Below are positions 1-11,499 of a DNA stretch of 64,000 bases, piece by piece. Location of the stretch: the NCBI GenBank assembly GCA_023333565.1, contig JAJKFH010002273.1, forward strand, positions 1,426,001-1,490,000, given 5' to 3'. The translations under genes were made by a program, and so were the position numbers. Numbering within the stretch: position 1 is the stretch's first letter; each line of letters starts with the position of its first letter. Under the pieces are notes generated by a model, which saw nothing but the letters and a program-made list of their open reading frames with translations, had not been told where the DNA came from and did not search any database. This DNA comes from Puffinus mauretanicus. Lineage: Eukaryota > Chordata > Aves > Procellariiformes > Procellariidae.

Positions 1-2860
1 CTTCTGGCACGTTATTACTTTTTTCTGTTCGCTTCATTTTTAAGAAAGCCAACTATTATTGTTTAAATGCTTGTATTTTACAACTTACATGCTTATGATC
101 GTGGGAAATAATACAAAGAAATCTCATTGTTATTTTGATACTGAAGTGGCAATGTATTAAGACTGTCTTACTGTCTCTCAGGAAAACTATAGTATAGCTA
201 TAGTAATACTGTGGTAATTATTAATTGCTATATACTGCGTATAATGTTTATGTTGGAGACTGTACATGCATATTTTCTGACATTTATAACTTTGTATATT
301 TATTGCTGTACTATAAGTAATTTTCTTTGTTAGGAAATTTTCATCAAAATGGTTTGCTTACTCTGTGAATAAAATATATTTTCTCACAGAGAATGAAATT
401 GTAATTTTCTGGGCAAGTTTTTGATGTCATATGTAAAGATCAGAATTTAAGGTTGTCACAGAGTGAATTGCTGGAGCAAAAATGTGGTTTTGTATTTTTG
501 GTAGAAATAGAATTATGAAGTTTTAAGATTTTACAAGACATTAAAACTATTCTTTCTGTTGTTCAATTCATTTTGCATTATAGGCAAAGAGCTTGAGATC
601 AGCATCATTGTCTTATTTACTGTAGCTGTCACCAGGAATGTCAAATGCCATGGTCTTCGTTTAATGATAGTTATTACTAGGAATGTCACTAATATATCAC
701 TAGTAAAGAACAGTGATACCTGTTCTTGCTGATTCTTTGTATGTTGGAAGTTATATATATACATACATATATGCATACATACATACGTGTATGTAAAATA
801 TACATACATACACTTTCCAAAAGCTCCATAACTTTCTCACTTGAGCACTCTGGGACAAAATATACTCTTGCTGAACCTGGGTGATTGTAAAAATTTCCTA
901 TAGTTTAGTTGTTTTTTGTGAAGAACTGATTTTAATGGAATTTTAATATTTTTAACAGAAATTGTGTGCTAGGGAAAGGTCTGAAAGAGAAGGTCTCACA
1001 GTAGGACTGACTCTTGAGAAAGGACTGACTTTTACTTCAAACTTTTACTGCTGAAGCTTAGAATATAAACAGCGTGCATGCCTCCCGAGGGCTGGCAGTA
1101 TGCATGTGTGTGTGCCTCGTTCCTTTGGAGGAACTTTTCTCAGGCAAAAGGATGATCAAGAAGGCAAACCTCACAGTTACAGGATTCAGACTGTCACTCC
1201 AGAGCAGAATGTGTTGTGCATTTGTGAATATTGAATTTAATGTTCAAAACATTTTTCAACTTGAACTGATAAAGAGGGTAAAAAGTAAAGTACTTATTTG
1301 ACAATAAAGGTCTCTGAATAGAGGATAGAGCTAATATTAAGGTGGTAAATATTATAAATATTTTGCACAGTAATTACAATCTCTTATAAAGCATTTTTAT
1401 CCTTATTATGGTCTTATTTTATAATTATTATATTCTTGGTGTCTTGTTCAAAAGTACAGTTTCTGAGTTTTGTACCTGAATTATACATGACCTAAACACA
1501 GAATATGCAGTTCAGGAGAAGAAAGGTAATAAGGTTATCAAGGTTTTCTTGGCAATAAATCTAGCAACTAGAACTAGCAAACCCCCCAAAAGTCAGCATA
1601 TATGTGATATTCTTCTGGATTTCAAAACTATCAAGCTATTCGTGGATTATATTGAATTAGGAAATGTAAGAAAAATTTCAATGTATTTGTTAATCTAATC
1701 TATCCATATGTAAATTACTGTATAAAAATAATTTGTCTAATGTTGATAAGAATTTTAATTTTTTAAAACTAAATATGTATATACATATATACAACAGCAA
1801 AAAATATCAGTAAATAATTGTGATACTTTTCTACTGCCGTCTCCCTGTAGAAAAAAGCCAACCAAAAGATGCACTTTTTTCCTCTGGACAGTGAATCTAT
1901 TTCATTTTTCAGATTTATTTAGCAGTAGACAATAATTAAAACTTTCAATCCATTGAGAGATTTATTGGGACAGAAAGTTTTAAAATTCCTGTAATGTGTG
2001 GTAAAAAGTAACAGACATTAATTTCCTCTAATTACTTTCAGTATTCACATAAGAGTCCAGTGAATAAGCAATTTCCTTAAAATGATAGTGGTAATCCTAA
2101 TTTACTTTTTGATTTAAAAATACTTTGCTTTTTTCAGGGTTCATACTGGTACCTGGAGCCTATTTGGTATTTCAGTATGACTCAGCTAATGCTGTGTCAT
2201 CAGTTTAACGTTTAATGTAGGTACATACAGAGCTATTCTAGCCTGTTAAAAGCTTTAACATTCGGCTGTCATGGTCCTAAAAGCCTGTCAGCAACACAGT
2301 AGTCATTGCTCAGCTAGTCCTAATCCAGTGTTTTCTAGGTAGAGTAAATATGCTGAAATTGTTCACATATTTTCAGCTAAAAATGTTGTGTTGCTGTTTG
2401 TCGGTTAATTGATTGTTGTGCATTTATTACAGTAGTTCATCCTCATAATTTTTACTTATCTTCCATTGATAAGGAAACACTGTCCTAATTCTGTTAGTGC
2501 AAAATCTAGCTGCTTCTTTCCGAGTTTCCTCAGACTCATCGCAACTTAGACAAGTTGAAGTGTGCATTGGCGTTAAATATTGCAAGTTATTCCATGGTTT
2601 ATATTGACTATCAAATAAATATATCCTTCGAACAGTTTTTGTAAGAAGGAAAAGAAATCTGGTAGGTGGCTTTATCTGCATGGATCTGTGAAAAAAATAC
2701 AGATTTAACAGTAATGTTGCTGCCTCAACTATAAATATGCTTGAAAAGAAAACAATCAAAGCCAGCGCTGAAAGAAGTTGGGAGGAATATCTTATGGCTG
2801 AAACGCTTTAAAAAACCCTCTTCGCTTACAGTGTTAAGAACATATTAAGTCTATCTGCTG
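1..2860. other. AT-rich non-coding stretch, no gene seen
   Basis: This stretch is strongly AT-rich and has many stop codons in all frames. The longest open frame is about 110 codons (minus strand near 2.43-2.76 kb) and resembles nothing I recognise. The only structured element is the CATA/TA microsatellite listed separately. It could be intergenic or intronic, and the sequence does not decide between these. Confidence 0.6.
752..812. repeat. CATA/TA-type simple repeat
   Basis: An imperfect run of TA dinucleotides followed by interrupted CATA tetranucleotides, with a central GTGTATGTA that makes the tract partly self-complementary. It is low-complexity sequence of microsatellite type. The interruptions suggest an old locus. 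Confidence 0.8.
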
Positions 2861-2879
2861 TTTCCATGGAAAAGTCATC

Positions 2880-3175
2880 TCCGACTTTGAACCGGACCCC
2901 GGTCCGTAGGTTAGCGCTGCGAGCCCAGTATGTACGGAATGATCGTGACCGGGAGGAGGTGGAACGCCCGCCCTACCCGAGGGCCCCTGGAGCGGCCCGT
3001 CCCGGCCCGGCGCGCCCCGCGCCGCCTGCCGCAGCCGGCCGAGGGGGGCACCCCCTGCCGGCACCGCGGGTCCGGCACCCCCTGGTCGGAAGCGCTGGCT
3101 TTGCGGTGGGTGCACAGGCCAAAGGGTGCGTCCAGCCCAACCCACGCACAGCCCTCACGCAGTCTGGAGGTGAGG
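2880..3175. promoter_or_regulatory. Short CpG island, possible promoter
   Basis: The base composition jumps abruptly from AT-rich to very GC-rich, with a dense cluster of CpG dinucleotides. The densest part is about 2.89-3.08 kb, with GCGCGCC-like and CCGCGCCG-like strings. Such islands usually mark vertebrate promoters, and this is the only clear one in the window. A splice-donor-like CTGGAG/GTGAGG lies on the plus strand with the junction at 3169/3170. On the minus strand a CACT/GTAAGC donor-like site lies near 2830, so either direction of transcription is conceivable. The open frames here (164 and 121 codons on +, 103 on -) are Pro/Arg/Gly/Ala-rich, as GC-rich DNA produces by itself, and I do not call them genes. 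The alternatives are an LTR fragment or an isolated GC-rich patch. Confidence refers to the CpG cluster having promoter character. Confidence 0.45.
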
Positions 3176-4039
3176 GGGTCTCAGGGCAGAGCTTGCTGCT
3201 GCCCGAGCAATTGGTGCAATCCAGCCGTGTCGGGTGCTGCAGTGATGCCAGGCATGCTTTTTCCGGGAGGATTTTTAGAACGAGGTGGGCTATAAGGTTT
3301 AGGGCAGATGGATGGCTCTGCAGTCACCATCTTACCAGGGAGCAATTAGCCCTAACGTAACACTGCCCAGGCACGTCACTGGCCGTGTGCCCGTCTCTCC
3401 ATGTGGGAGCGACCACTCCCCAGACAAATAGCTGCTGGGAGCATGCCGTGGACAAGGGGTTAATTTCTCTGCCCAGATGTGATGTAAAAAAGTGTAAGGC
3501 TGAGTACACCTGCTTTAGATTGCTAAAAATAAGTGTTCTTTTAAAGAAACCAGCAAGTTCCTTATCTTATGGAAAAGAATAAAAAATTTGTTCTTGAACT
3601 GTTAGAGTAGTCTTTGATGTTCAAATTTGCTCTTTTGTTACAGTATTTAACCCTGACATGTATCAAATAATTTAAGTGTGCAAGTTTGCCTATTAATATT
3701 ATCATCTTGCACTACATGGTTCACTGGAAGCTTTAAAGAGAATCCCAAACCAAAACCATTTAGTGATCTTTGGTGTCAAAGTGTAACCAGAAAGGTTTAA
3801 TACAGCCTTTCCTAACCTTGAGGCCACTTTCAAAGTACTTTTTTTCTGCTTTTAGGTAGTTGTATTTCTTACAAGAAATCTTATTTCACACAATACTGTC
3901 TTAGAGGATAGCGTTTTATCACAGGTATTTTAACATCAAGTAACTCAGTATCTAAAAAGGACTATGAACAGAAAAGATAGTTGCCTTTAGATGCTGGAGA
4001 CTTTTTTTCTCCTTGAGTAGATGTGACTGATAAGAAACT

Positions 4040-4214
4040 CAGGAGAATGGTGAAAGGAGAGATTAAGAAAAGAAGGAGAGAGATTTAAAAATGGAGAAAA
4101 GAAAAGAGAATTGGAAGCAAACAAAAAAGTGACAGTTAAATAGTTGAAAGCTGAAGGAAAGTAAAGAAAAAGGAAAAGAAAGATAAGAAAGAGAAAATAA
4201 GAGAATCTAGAAGG
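4040..4214 (+). repeat. Purine-rich (A/G) tract
   Basis: Across roughly 175 bases the plus strand is overwhelmingly A and G, with blocks such as GGAGAGAG, AAAAGAAAAGAG and AAAGAAAAAGGAAAAG. Pyrimidines are sparse. It is not a clean short tandem repeat. It looks like an old, diverged GA-rich low-complexity region that could adopt triplex structures. No coding content is visible. Confidence 0.7.
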
Positions 4215-7200
4215 GCATAAAACAAACTACTTCTGTTGTTACCATTTAACTAATTTGCAATTTCTCATGCAAACTACTTAGTCTGTAGTATTAAGTTCAG
4301 TGTTCCACTTTCATCACACTGTCTGTAGGATCTAGGAAATGACTTCTTATGTCAAGAAATAAATTTACTTAGAACTTTAATTTGTCTAAGTTACGAGGAT
4401 AAAATGAACTGTTTTATTTTAAAATTGCCTCAGTAAGATTTTACGGTAGGAACTGAAGTGAGATGACATTGATTCATAAAAGCATAAGTATTTCAGAGTA
4501 ATTAAAATTTGGAACATTTGGTGCCCCAGAACTTTTGACCTTTAATAAATTTGAATGGAATTGAACTGAATTTCAGTGTACAGTGTACCATATGATAGAT
4601 AGTCAGTGAAGCTGCTCTGAGATTACATTTCTGTAAGATGCTCCACAATTTCAAGAGAGCCCTTAGACGATTTTGAATTACTTCTATGACGAGAAAAAAG
4701 CATAATTTGTGCGCTCGTATTTGTTCTATTTTTGTGTAAAATTATTTAATTACAAATTTTTAGAAACTTCATTTTTCATTTATTATTTCTGAATAACAAC
4801 AAAAAAACATGTTCTTTTTGTAACTTAGTTATGTTGAGAGATAAATGACCATTTCTCTTTGTGGGCTTTCCTGTAACAGGAAGCCATCCGTTAAAGCCAG
4901 CCTGTGTATATTCTCCTTTAAATATATTTGATGATAATTTCTTTTTAATCACTCTGTAGTCAAGTCTTAACACATTGTATGTATTTCCTAACACCTACAA
5001 GAGTAGCTTTACTTTTTTGTTTGTTTGTAGCTCCTTATTTTAGCTATAGTTTAAGGACAATGGAAGAGTTAACACCATTCTCTACATGAACTCTACTAAG
5101 ATCCTCAGTGACTGCATTCCTGTCTTTTTTCTCCTTATCTTAGATAGTCAGGCTCCCCAGTAATTCATCTTCTTTTGCCTCTTTGCTTGGTGATATATGG
5201 AATCATTTGCACAAATATCCAAACAGGAACATGAGGACCATCCAGTACCTAGATAAGCGGTTTATGGTGCTCCAAGTCTGCTTTCCTGCCAAGAGCACCA
5301 TCATTAACTCCAAACATCTAAAACCATGATTAAAAAATCTCAAGATTTAGAAAAGAACAGTAAAGAACCCTCTCGTTCCTCTTACGGTGATCTTGCAGCC
5401 ATGCACTTGCACTCAGCTCCTCCATTTTCAGGCTGTTTCCCAGCACAAGGAAGATTCAAATAATCATCACTTATCTCCATGGCCTGAAGCTGTAACTGGG
5501 ACACCGTCTTGTATCCCACTGCTAATGAAACTGCAAGATGTGGCCAGCTACATGAGACACAGATGCATTGGCTACTAATAGGAGAAAAAGGTCTCTGAAT
5601 CATAGCACTTTATGTATTTCCTTTTTCTCTTCAAGGGATGCTTTCCTTTTGACGATCTTTCTCCCCTTCTTATGAATCTGAAATCCCACTGTCAGCCTAC
5701 TTTCCCACAGCCAGCAAAGGGAAACGAGGCAAGGACTCTCAATTCCTCCCTACCCCTCCAGGAAACAGCAATTTGGACTACAGCAATGCTGTGTTGCCTG
5801 GGCATGTACTTGGGAGTATCTTTACCCCTTCACCTCATCTCAGTGTTCATTTCACTTCTGCCTTATCCTTGTGCCTTCTTCTTTATCACATACTTTTCTG
5901 GTACCCCAGTTGTGATTCTTTAAGCTTTTTCAAGCTTTTCCAATCTATTGCATCTTTTCTAGTACCTTGTGTGAGTGTTGCCAACCCATGTGGCAGTGAG
6001 TCCTGGGCAACCAGCTTTCCCATGGAAATGAGCAACCTGCTACTGCTATGATCAATATTCTAGTCTATCCTTGGGATTTTATTTCATACCTCTTGAAGAA
6101 CTGGGGACTTGACTGGTATGTCCACCACCAGAGTTACTCTATGTGGCTCTCCAAAGTACCTATTGAATTTCAGCAAGGTGAAGATTTTGCGTGGCAGGTT
6201 GAAGGATCAGAAAATCTGGCTACCACTGCAAAAGTTCAAGTTGGAGCACAGCAGCATTTCAGGGCTACTTGTATTGGCTGAGAGATATGTTTTAGCCAAA
6301 ATAAAAAGCTTTCCTTTTAATTTTGATTTTTTTGTGAAAGTCTTGATTTCTGTATCATGAGTTGCACGTATGTGGTTCTACAGGGGGCTATTTTATTTGC
6401 CAGATACTGTAGGTGATGATGCTTGTGCATACCTGTCTCAAAGACAGAGCCAGACATAGGAATCCATTGGCACCCTCAAGACTTTCTTAACTGAAAGTCC
6501 TTTGTCTTTGCTTATAAAGAAGGCTTTATGTTTTTTCTATACCACATAGTTTTCCAGAAAACAATATAAATTTAATTGTTAGTTAATTTTATTTTTATTT
6601 AGTATAACATAGGTGTAAATATTTTTTCTGATGTGCCATTTGTTTGATTTGTTATTTGCACATCCCTAAAAATGAACAGTTGCCTGATTCATCACTGTCC
6701 CACTTCAGGTCTTCCCTCCAGTGAAATTATTGCTTTATAATGATATGACGCTGGACTACTGATGTTATAAATCTGACGCTCTTGTTACAGATGAAAAAAA
6801 ATCCTTATGGCAGTGAATACTCATAGAAATACTTATTTCTGTATGAAGGACTAAGAATGAAGATACCACAATCAAGTCAAGATATCGTGTATGCCTTTCT
6901 TAAAAATGGAACTCAGTCTCAGCCAGGAGGTATTTCTGTATTGTGAAAGGATGCATGTAGGAAAAATAGTGAAACAAAATAATAAACATGAAGCTTGCTC
7001 TATACAGAGCAGCTCCAGAGTAATATGTACTTCATGTTTCCTGGACGTTCTTCGGATTTTTGTATTGGGCTATAAAAACACCAAATCAGAGAAGACTCTT
7101 CCAAAAGTGGAAGTGGTTGATAACACTGTATTTCTTTCTTTTGCTATTCCAAAACTAGAAGAGAGCAAACTCAAGACAACCGTTGGTACAAATCTTGAAG

Positions 7201-9105
7201 AAGTACTTGTGAGCTTAAGTTTATTTTCTAAATGGCTGTTTGTTCAGTGGCCCTGTCAGTGATCTGATTTGCTTGCTTTTTGCAAACACCCATTTCAACT
7301 GGGTTTGTTTACAAATGATTAGGGAATGGCTGTTCTTTGTATAATTACCCATATTTGCATTCTTGCAAGTAATAAATGACAAGTATTTGAACTGTTCTCG
7401 TTCTCTTTAAAAGTTTGCAATCCAATTAGGCACCAAAAACTATAGTATGTTAGTTCAGAGAATAGTCACATACTACCTAAAGAAACTTTATACAAATATG
7501 AAAGAATGTAGATTTAACAATGCATATGCAGAGTTTGTTCTTCGGAAGTGTATTGCCTCTATTTACAAGGAATATATTTATAAAAATCAGGGTTACTTCT
7601 TAAACAATGAAAGAATGCATGAGATCATTTATTTGCCATAACTAGTTTTACTTGGTACTGTGGTACAACTTCATATGTTTTTTCTGTGACACAAAACGAC
7701 TAAGGCAAAATGCCATGAAATGTGATTTGTGCCCTGCAGAGTGCTTGGAATATCAGTGTGTTTTTACTCAAGATTAAATATGATATAAAACAAAAAGAAA
7801 GCAAAACAAAAAAATCAGGAAATTCACGTACAGCAGAAATAATGAAGCCTGTAGATGTGTGTCTCACATTGGATGTTTTTAGTATCTTTAAAAGCACATG
7901 CATATTTTTAATTCTGTCCTCTCCCTTTCTGTCTATTTGTAGCACAAACCTCTGTCCTTGGCACCAACTTTTCCTGCAGAAAGGATGCTCATAGGGTCTC
8001 TCTCTCCTATCCAACCTCCTGTTTTGATGCTGTGTGTAAGATCTTAGTGTCTCTGAGAAACTCCATGCTGCAGGGCTCAGTAGGAATTTGGGCAAAATAG
8101 AACAAAAGCCTTTTTCATTTGTGAACCACATACTTGAGTAGAGAAAGGCACTGACAACTCATAACATACTAGAAGTCTGTATTTGAGTAATTAATGTGAA
8201 AATTGTATGAACTACAAAAATCAAAACCTGGATATACTGTGTAGTAAATCTTTGTGTGAAAAATCTGTCTGTGATGACTTGAGCTGAAAAAAGTAGCTGC
8301 AACAGAAAAATACATTTATTTACTATTCTTTTACATATGTTCATAATCAATCAGTTTGCTTCTCTCAATTATGCTGCCTTTCATCAAGGTTTTTATATGT
8401 TTCAGCCTACCCAATGGACTGAATTGTCAGGCTGGGAAATTACCCCTGTGGAATGTTTCCTCTGATATATTGCAGTCCAGAAAATGGACTTGCTTTTGTT
8501 CCCTGCATTTTTATTTGCATTTTCTCCTCAGCAGGCTTTGCGGAAAGGAGCTACCTTTTGAAGGTCTTACGCTCTTTCGTCCCTTCATCCTTGCTCTCCC
8601 AAAACAATTCTTGGCTGTCACACAGCGCACAGAGAAAGCCGCTTCGTGTTTCGGGGCTACCTTGGGTATTTTTTGCTAGTGCAGGATGAGGAGACATATG
8701 GACACTCTAAGCAGAAGGAGTCAGTGAGGAAGAAATGTCCCCCTGTTGCTGACCCTTCTTCTTCTATGTGCTGAATTAGAGCTGAGGAGGCTTCGAGAAC
8801 TTACCTACATCCTTAGTTATGAAACCCGTTTTTCTCAGAGAGATTTCTGCGACAGAAACACAATGTACTACAGAAAAAATAAGGTATTTAATGAGAAACA
8901 GATGGGGCCTGTGTATTGTTAATGGAGAAAGACTACTGTTTTGTGCAAAGAGAAGCCAACACGTAACATTAGGAATAAAAACCGAGTAGGTTACAAGACA
9001 TTGTAACAAGATGTTAGTTTTACGCTTGGTGTTTTAGATATTGCTTAAAATATTGTCTTTTTAACTTATTCTGTCCAATATACAGTCTGTGTGTATGTCT
9101 TCATT

Positions 9106-9128
9106 AAAAAAAAAAAAAAACAAAAAAA
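9106..9128. repeat. Poly(A) low-complexity tract
   Basis: A run of 15 adenines followed by a C and seven more adenines. No target-site duplication or retroposed body was recognised upstream, so it may be a simple homopolymer and not the tail of a retrocopy. Confidence 0.8.
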
Positions 9129-11450
9129 CACAGCAACTAATAAATATATATTCCAATTTTTTTGTTGTTTCTAGTGCTTTCAATATCATTTTACAGATAT
9201 ACTCTATTTTTTCTTAACACCAGTTGTCTCTTTACAACAATATCCAAAGATAATATTTTTCTCACAATCAATTTCTGGTTGCTTTAACATCTGTTGATGT
9301 GATTTATTAATGTTCAGGTACCAATAATGTTCAGGTACTTTTTTGTGTGTGTTCAACAACATAAAAATAATCTAACGGCATGTTTCCTTGAAAACAAAGT
9401 CTCACTGACTTAGCTTTTCTTTTTTCTTAAAGACCATTGGGAATATTACAGTTTTACATGTCAGCTACTAATGGTTTTATATCCAATATTTGATTTAAAA
9501 ATCACATGGCCCTGAATAGTAGTGTTTGTTTTTTTTAACAAAGCCTGCTTAGTTTCGTATAACACTACAACATTAATGTCTTGTTTTTAATGACTGTAAA
9601 CATTTTAGTTTGCATTTTATATGCAGCACCTTTAAGCTTTAATTGGACATCTGATAGTCTGTGTACATAAGCACCTCCCAGATAATGTGGAAATTATAGG
9701 CTGAGAAGCAATGATGCTATTGTGCTGGTAGATGCAGACTTTAGCCTGTTTTGTCAGATTGTCTCCCAGGAGTGTCTGCGGTATTTCAGAAACCCTTTTC
9801 ATATGAACTGTTAGAGAAATATGAAAATGATGAGGCAGGTGCCAAGGCAAATCTTTGACAGGCATTTTATCCCACCCAGATTATAAAGTTCACACCTTTT
9901 TTTTTTTTATCTTAAATATTAAAATCTTGAACTGTGAGTCTGGTAAGGTTACATCTCTGACTTTTGAGACATGTTCCATTTATTATCATATGTTGTAAGT
10001 ACTATCCATCATTCTGCTGCTGTAGATGCTTTGGTCTGTACCATGTCTTACTTTTTAGGGATTCACTCTGCAGTTGGAGAACAACAAACGCTATTGATTT
10101 GTTTTCTGACAGATTCTTTGAGAACTTCTCCCCCTTTCCTTTTGCAGCTGCAGCACCTTCTGCTCTGTGGAAATGTGTATCATCAGAATGAACCGATTTT
10201 CCCTTTCTGACTCATTGTCACTACTTAATTTAACTATAGGAATCATCAATGTTCACCTAACTGCTGTATCAAAAGGCGATTTGAAGAGTTAGTTCATCCT
10301 GGGATTCAACCTTTTGGGATGGTATTTTATCAAAAGCATTTTGTTTCTGAAGTAGCCCTAGCCCAAGAAATATAATCTAGCACCCTTGCAGCAACTGTAG
10401 TATCTAAAGACATTAATTGACCCATTTTCATCACATCACTACCAGTGAGGTGCTATAAGTAGTACTGTGTTTGCTGTCTTGACTTCATGGATGAAGTCAA
10501 TGATAGACAAAGTGTGTATAAGAATTTGCAACAGCCACACAGAAAATTAGTAGTTTTACAGATTCTTGTCTTGTAGTTCTAAGCGCATGAGAACATGGTG
10601 TGGCTAAAAAAAAGATATATTGATATGTCAGTATATAGTGCAAAGTCTATATATGGGTATGCTCTTGTACATGTTTTTGGCTCTAGTTATATTTTACGAT
10701 GGTTACTGACAGTTGCCGTATGTTATGAGCAGCTAGGGAAATAGGGTCAATCCAGAAATATCTGGGCATATGTTGTCTTTTGAGGACATTGCAGCAGAGG
10801 TAGAAAACAAATGTAATTCTGGATTAGCTTAGGCATTTCGTTATTGATAAAACTGTTTTGGCACAGATTCTGGTAAAAGTTCTACATAATCTAGTGCACA
10901 TATACAGCGGCATGTTCTCTCCTGCTGTGCGAGAATGCTTTTCAGTACTTAGTTCTTCTCACAAAGATAGCAGCTTATGACAATGAAGATAAGCAAGAGA
11001 ATAAAAATTGGAGTTAGAGTTTCAGGACTTAATCTACAACAGATTTTTCATGATGGAGGAAAATGTGTTTTCTCTGGGCTATAGCAGAATCAAATGATTT
11101 AGCGTTTTGTTTGGAGTCCAAGAGACCAGCTGTATAAGTCAATTAAGGTAGTAACTAAATAAGGGTGGTATTTCTATAAAGGCTGGATTTAGCCTAGCTA
11201 TCCCAAAACTTCTCAGCAGAGAGTTTCCTTTGAAAGAGCCAGTAAGGGGAGCCTAGGGAAATTAACCTCATTAGGCTAAAGTTTGCCTTTGGACCACTCA
11301 AAGTGCAACAACATTTTTGGACAACACGTCTCCGCTATGGGCTTGTGGTCCTCAATAAAACAGAGGAGCCAAGAACATATCTGGGGATACATAATTCCAG
11401 AGCAGCCAGGAAAAGGAGGCTCAGCAACAGAGAAAACATGTAATAAAGCA

Positions 11451-11480
11451 TGTAAGCATTCAGGGAACTGAATGCTTACA
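11451..11480. repeat. Short perfect hairpin (13-bp arms)
   Basis: TGTAAGCATTCAG (11,451-11,463) is the exact reverse complement of CTGAATGCTTACA (11,468-11,480), separated by a GGAA loop. The symmetry stops at the arm ends, and there is no U-run that would suggest a terminator. In a vertebrate setting its role is unknown, and it may be accidental or a decayed palindromic element. Confidence 0.75.
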
Positions 11481-11499
11481 GTCAGATCAATTTCATTGA

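Larger units (their letters stand above)
3510..11440. other. AT-rich non-coding stretch, no gene seen
   Basis: Apart from the purine tract there is no recognisable gene. Open frames of up to 143 codons exist (for example 7,700-8,131 minus and 6,891-7,262 plus). They lack domain motifs, have ordinary AT-rich composition, and are not framed by a consistent set of splice sites. Minor features are a poly(A) run at 9,106-9,120 and a short direct repeat of AATGTTCAGGTAC near 9,309-9,337. A 10-bp perfect hairpin (TTGACTTCAT/ATGAAGTCAA) lies at 10,479-10,500. Confidence 0.6.

Noticed and set aside
2866..3360. 164-codon plus-strand frame and overlapping frames in the CpG block
   Set aside because: Composition is Pro/Arg/Ala/Gly-rich, as any GC-rich DNA yields. 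Long frames are open on both strands at once, and no domain is visible.
7700..8131. 143-codon minus-strand open frame
   Set aside because: No domain, motif or splice context. The length is within chance for the amount of sequence examined.
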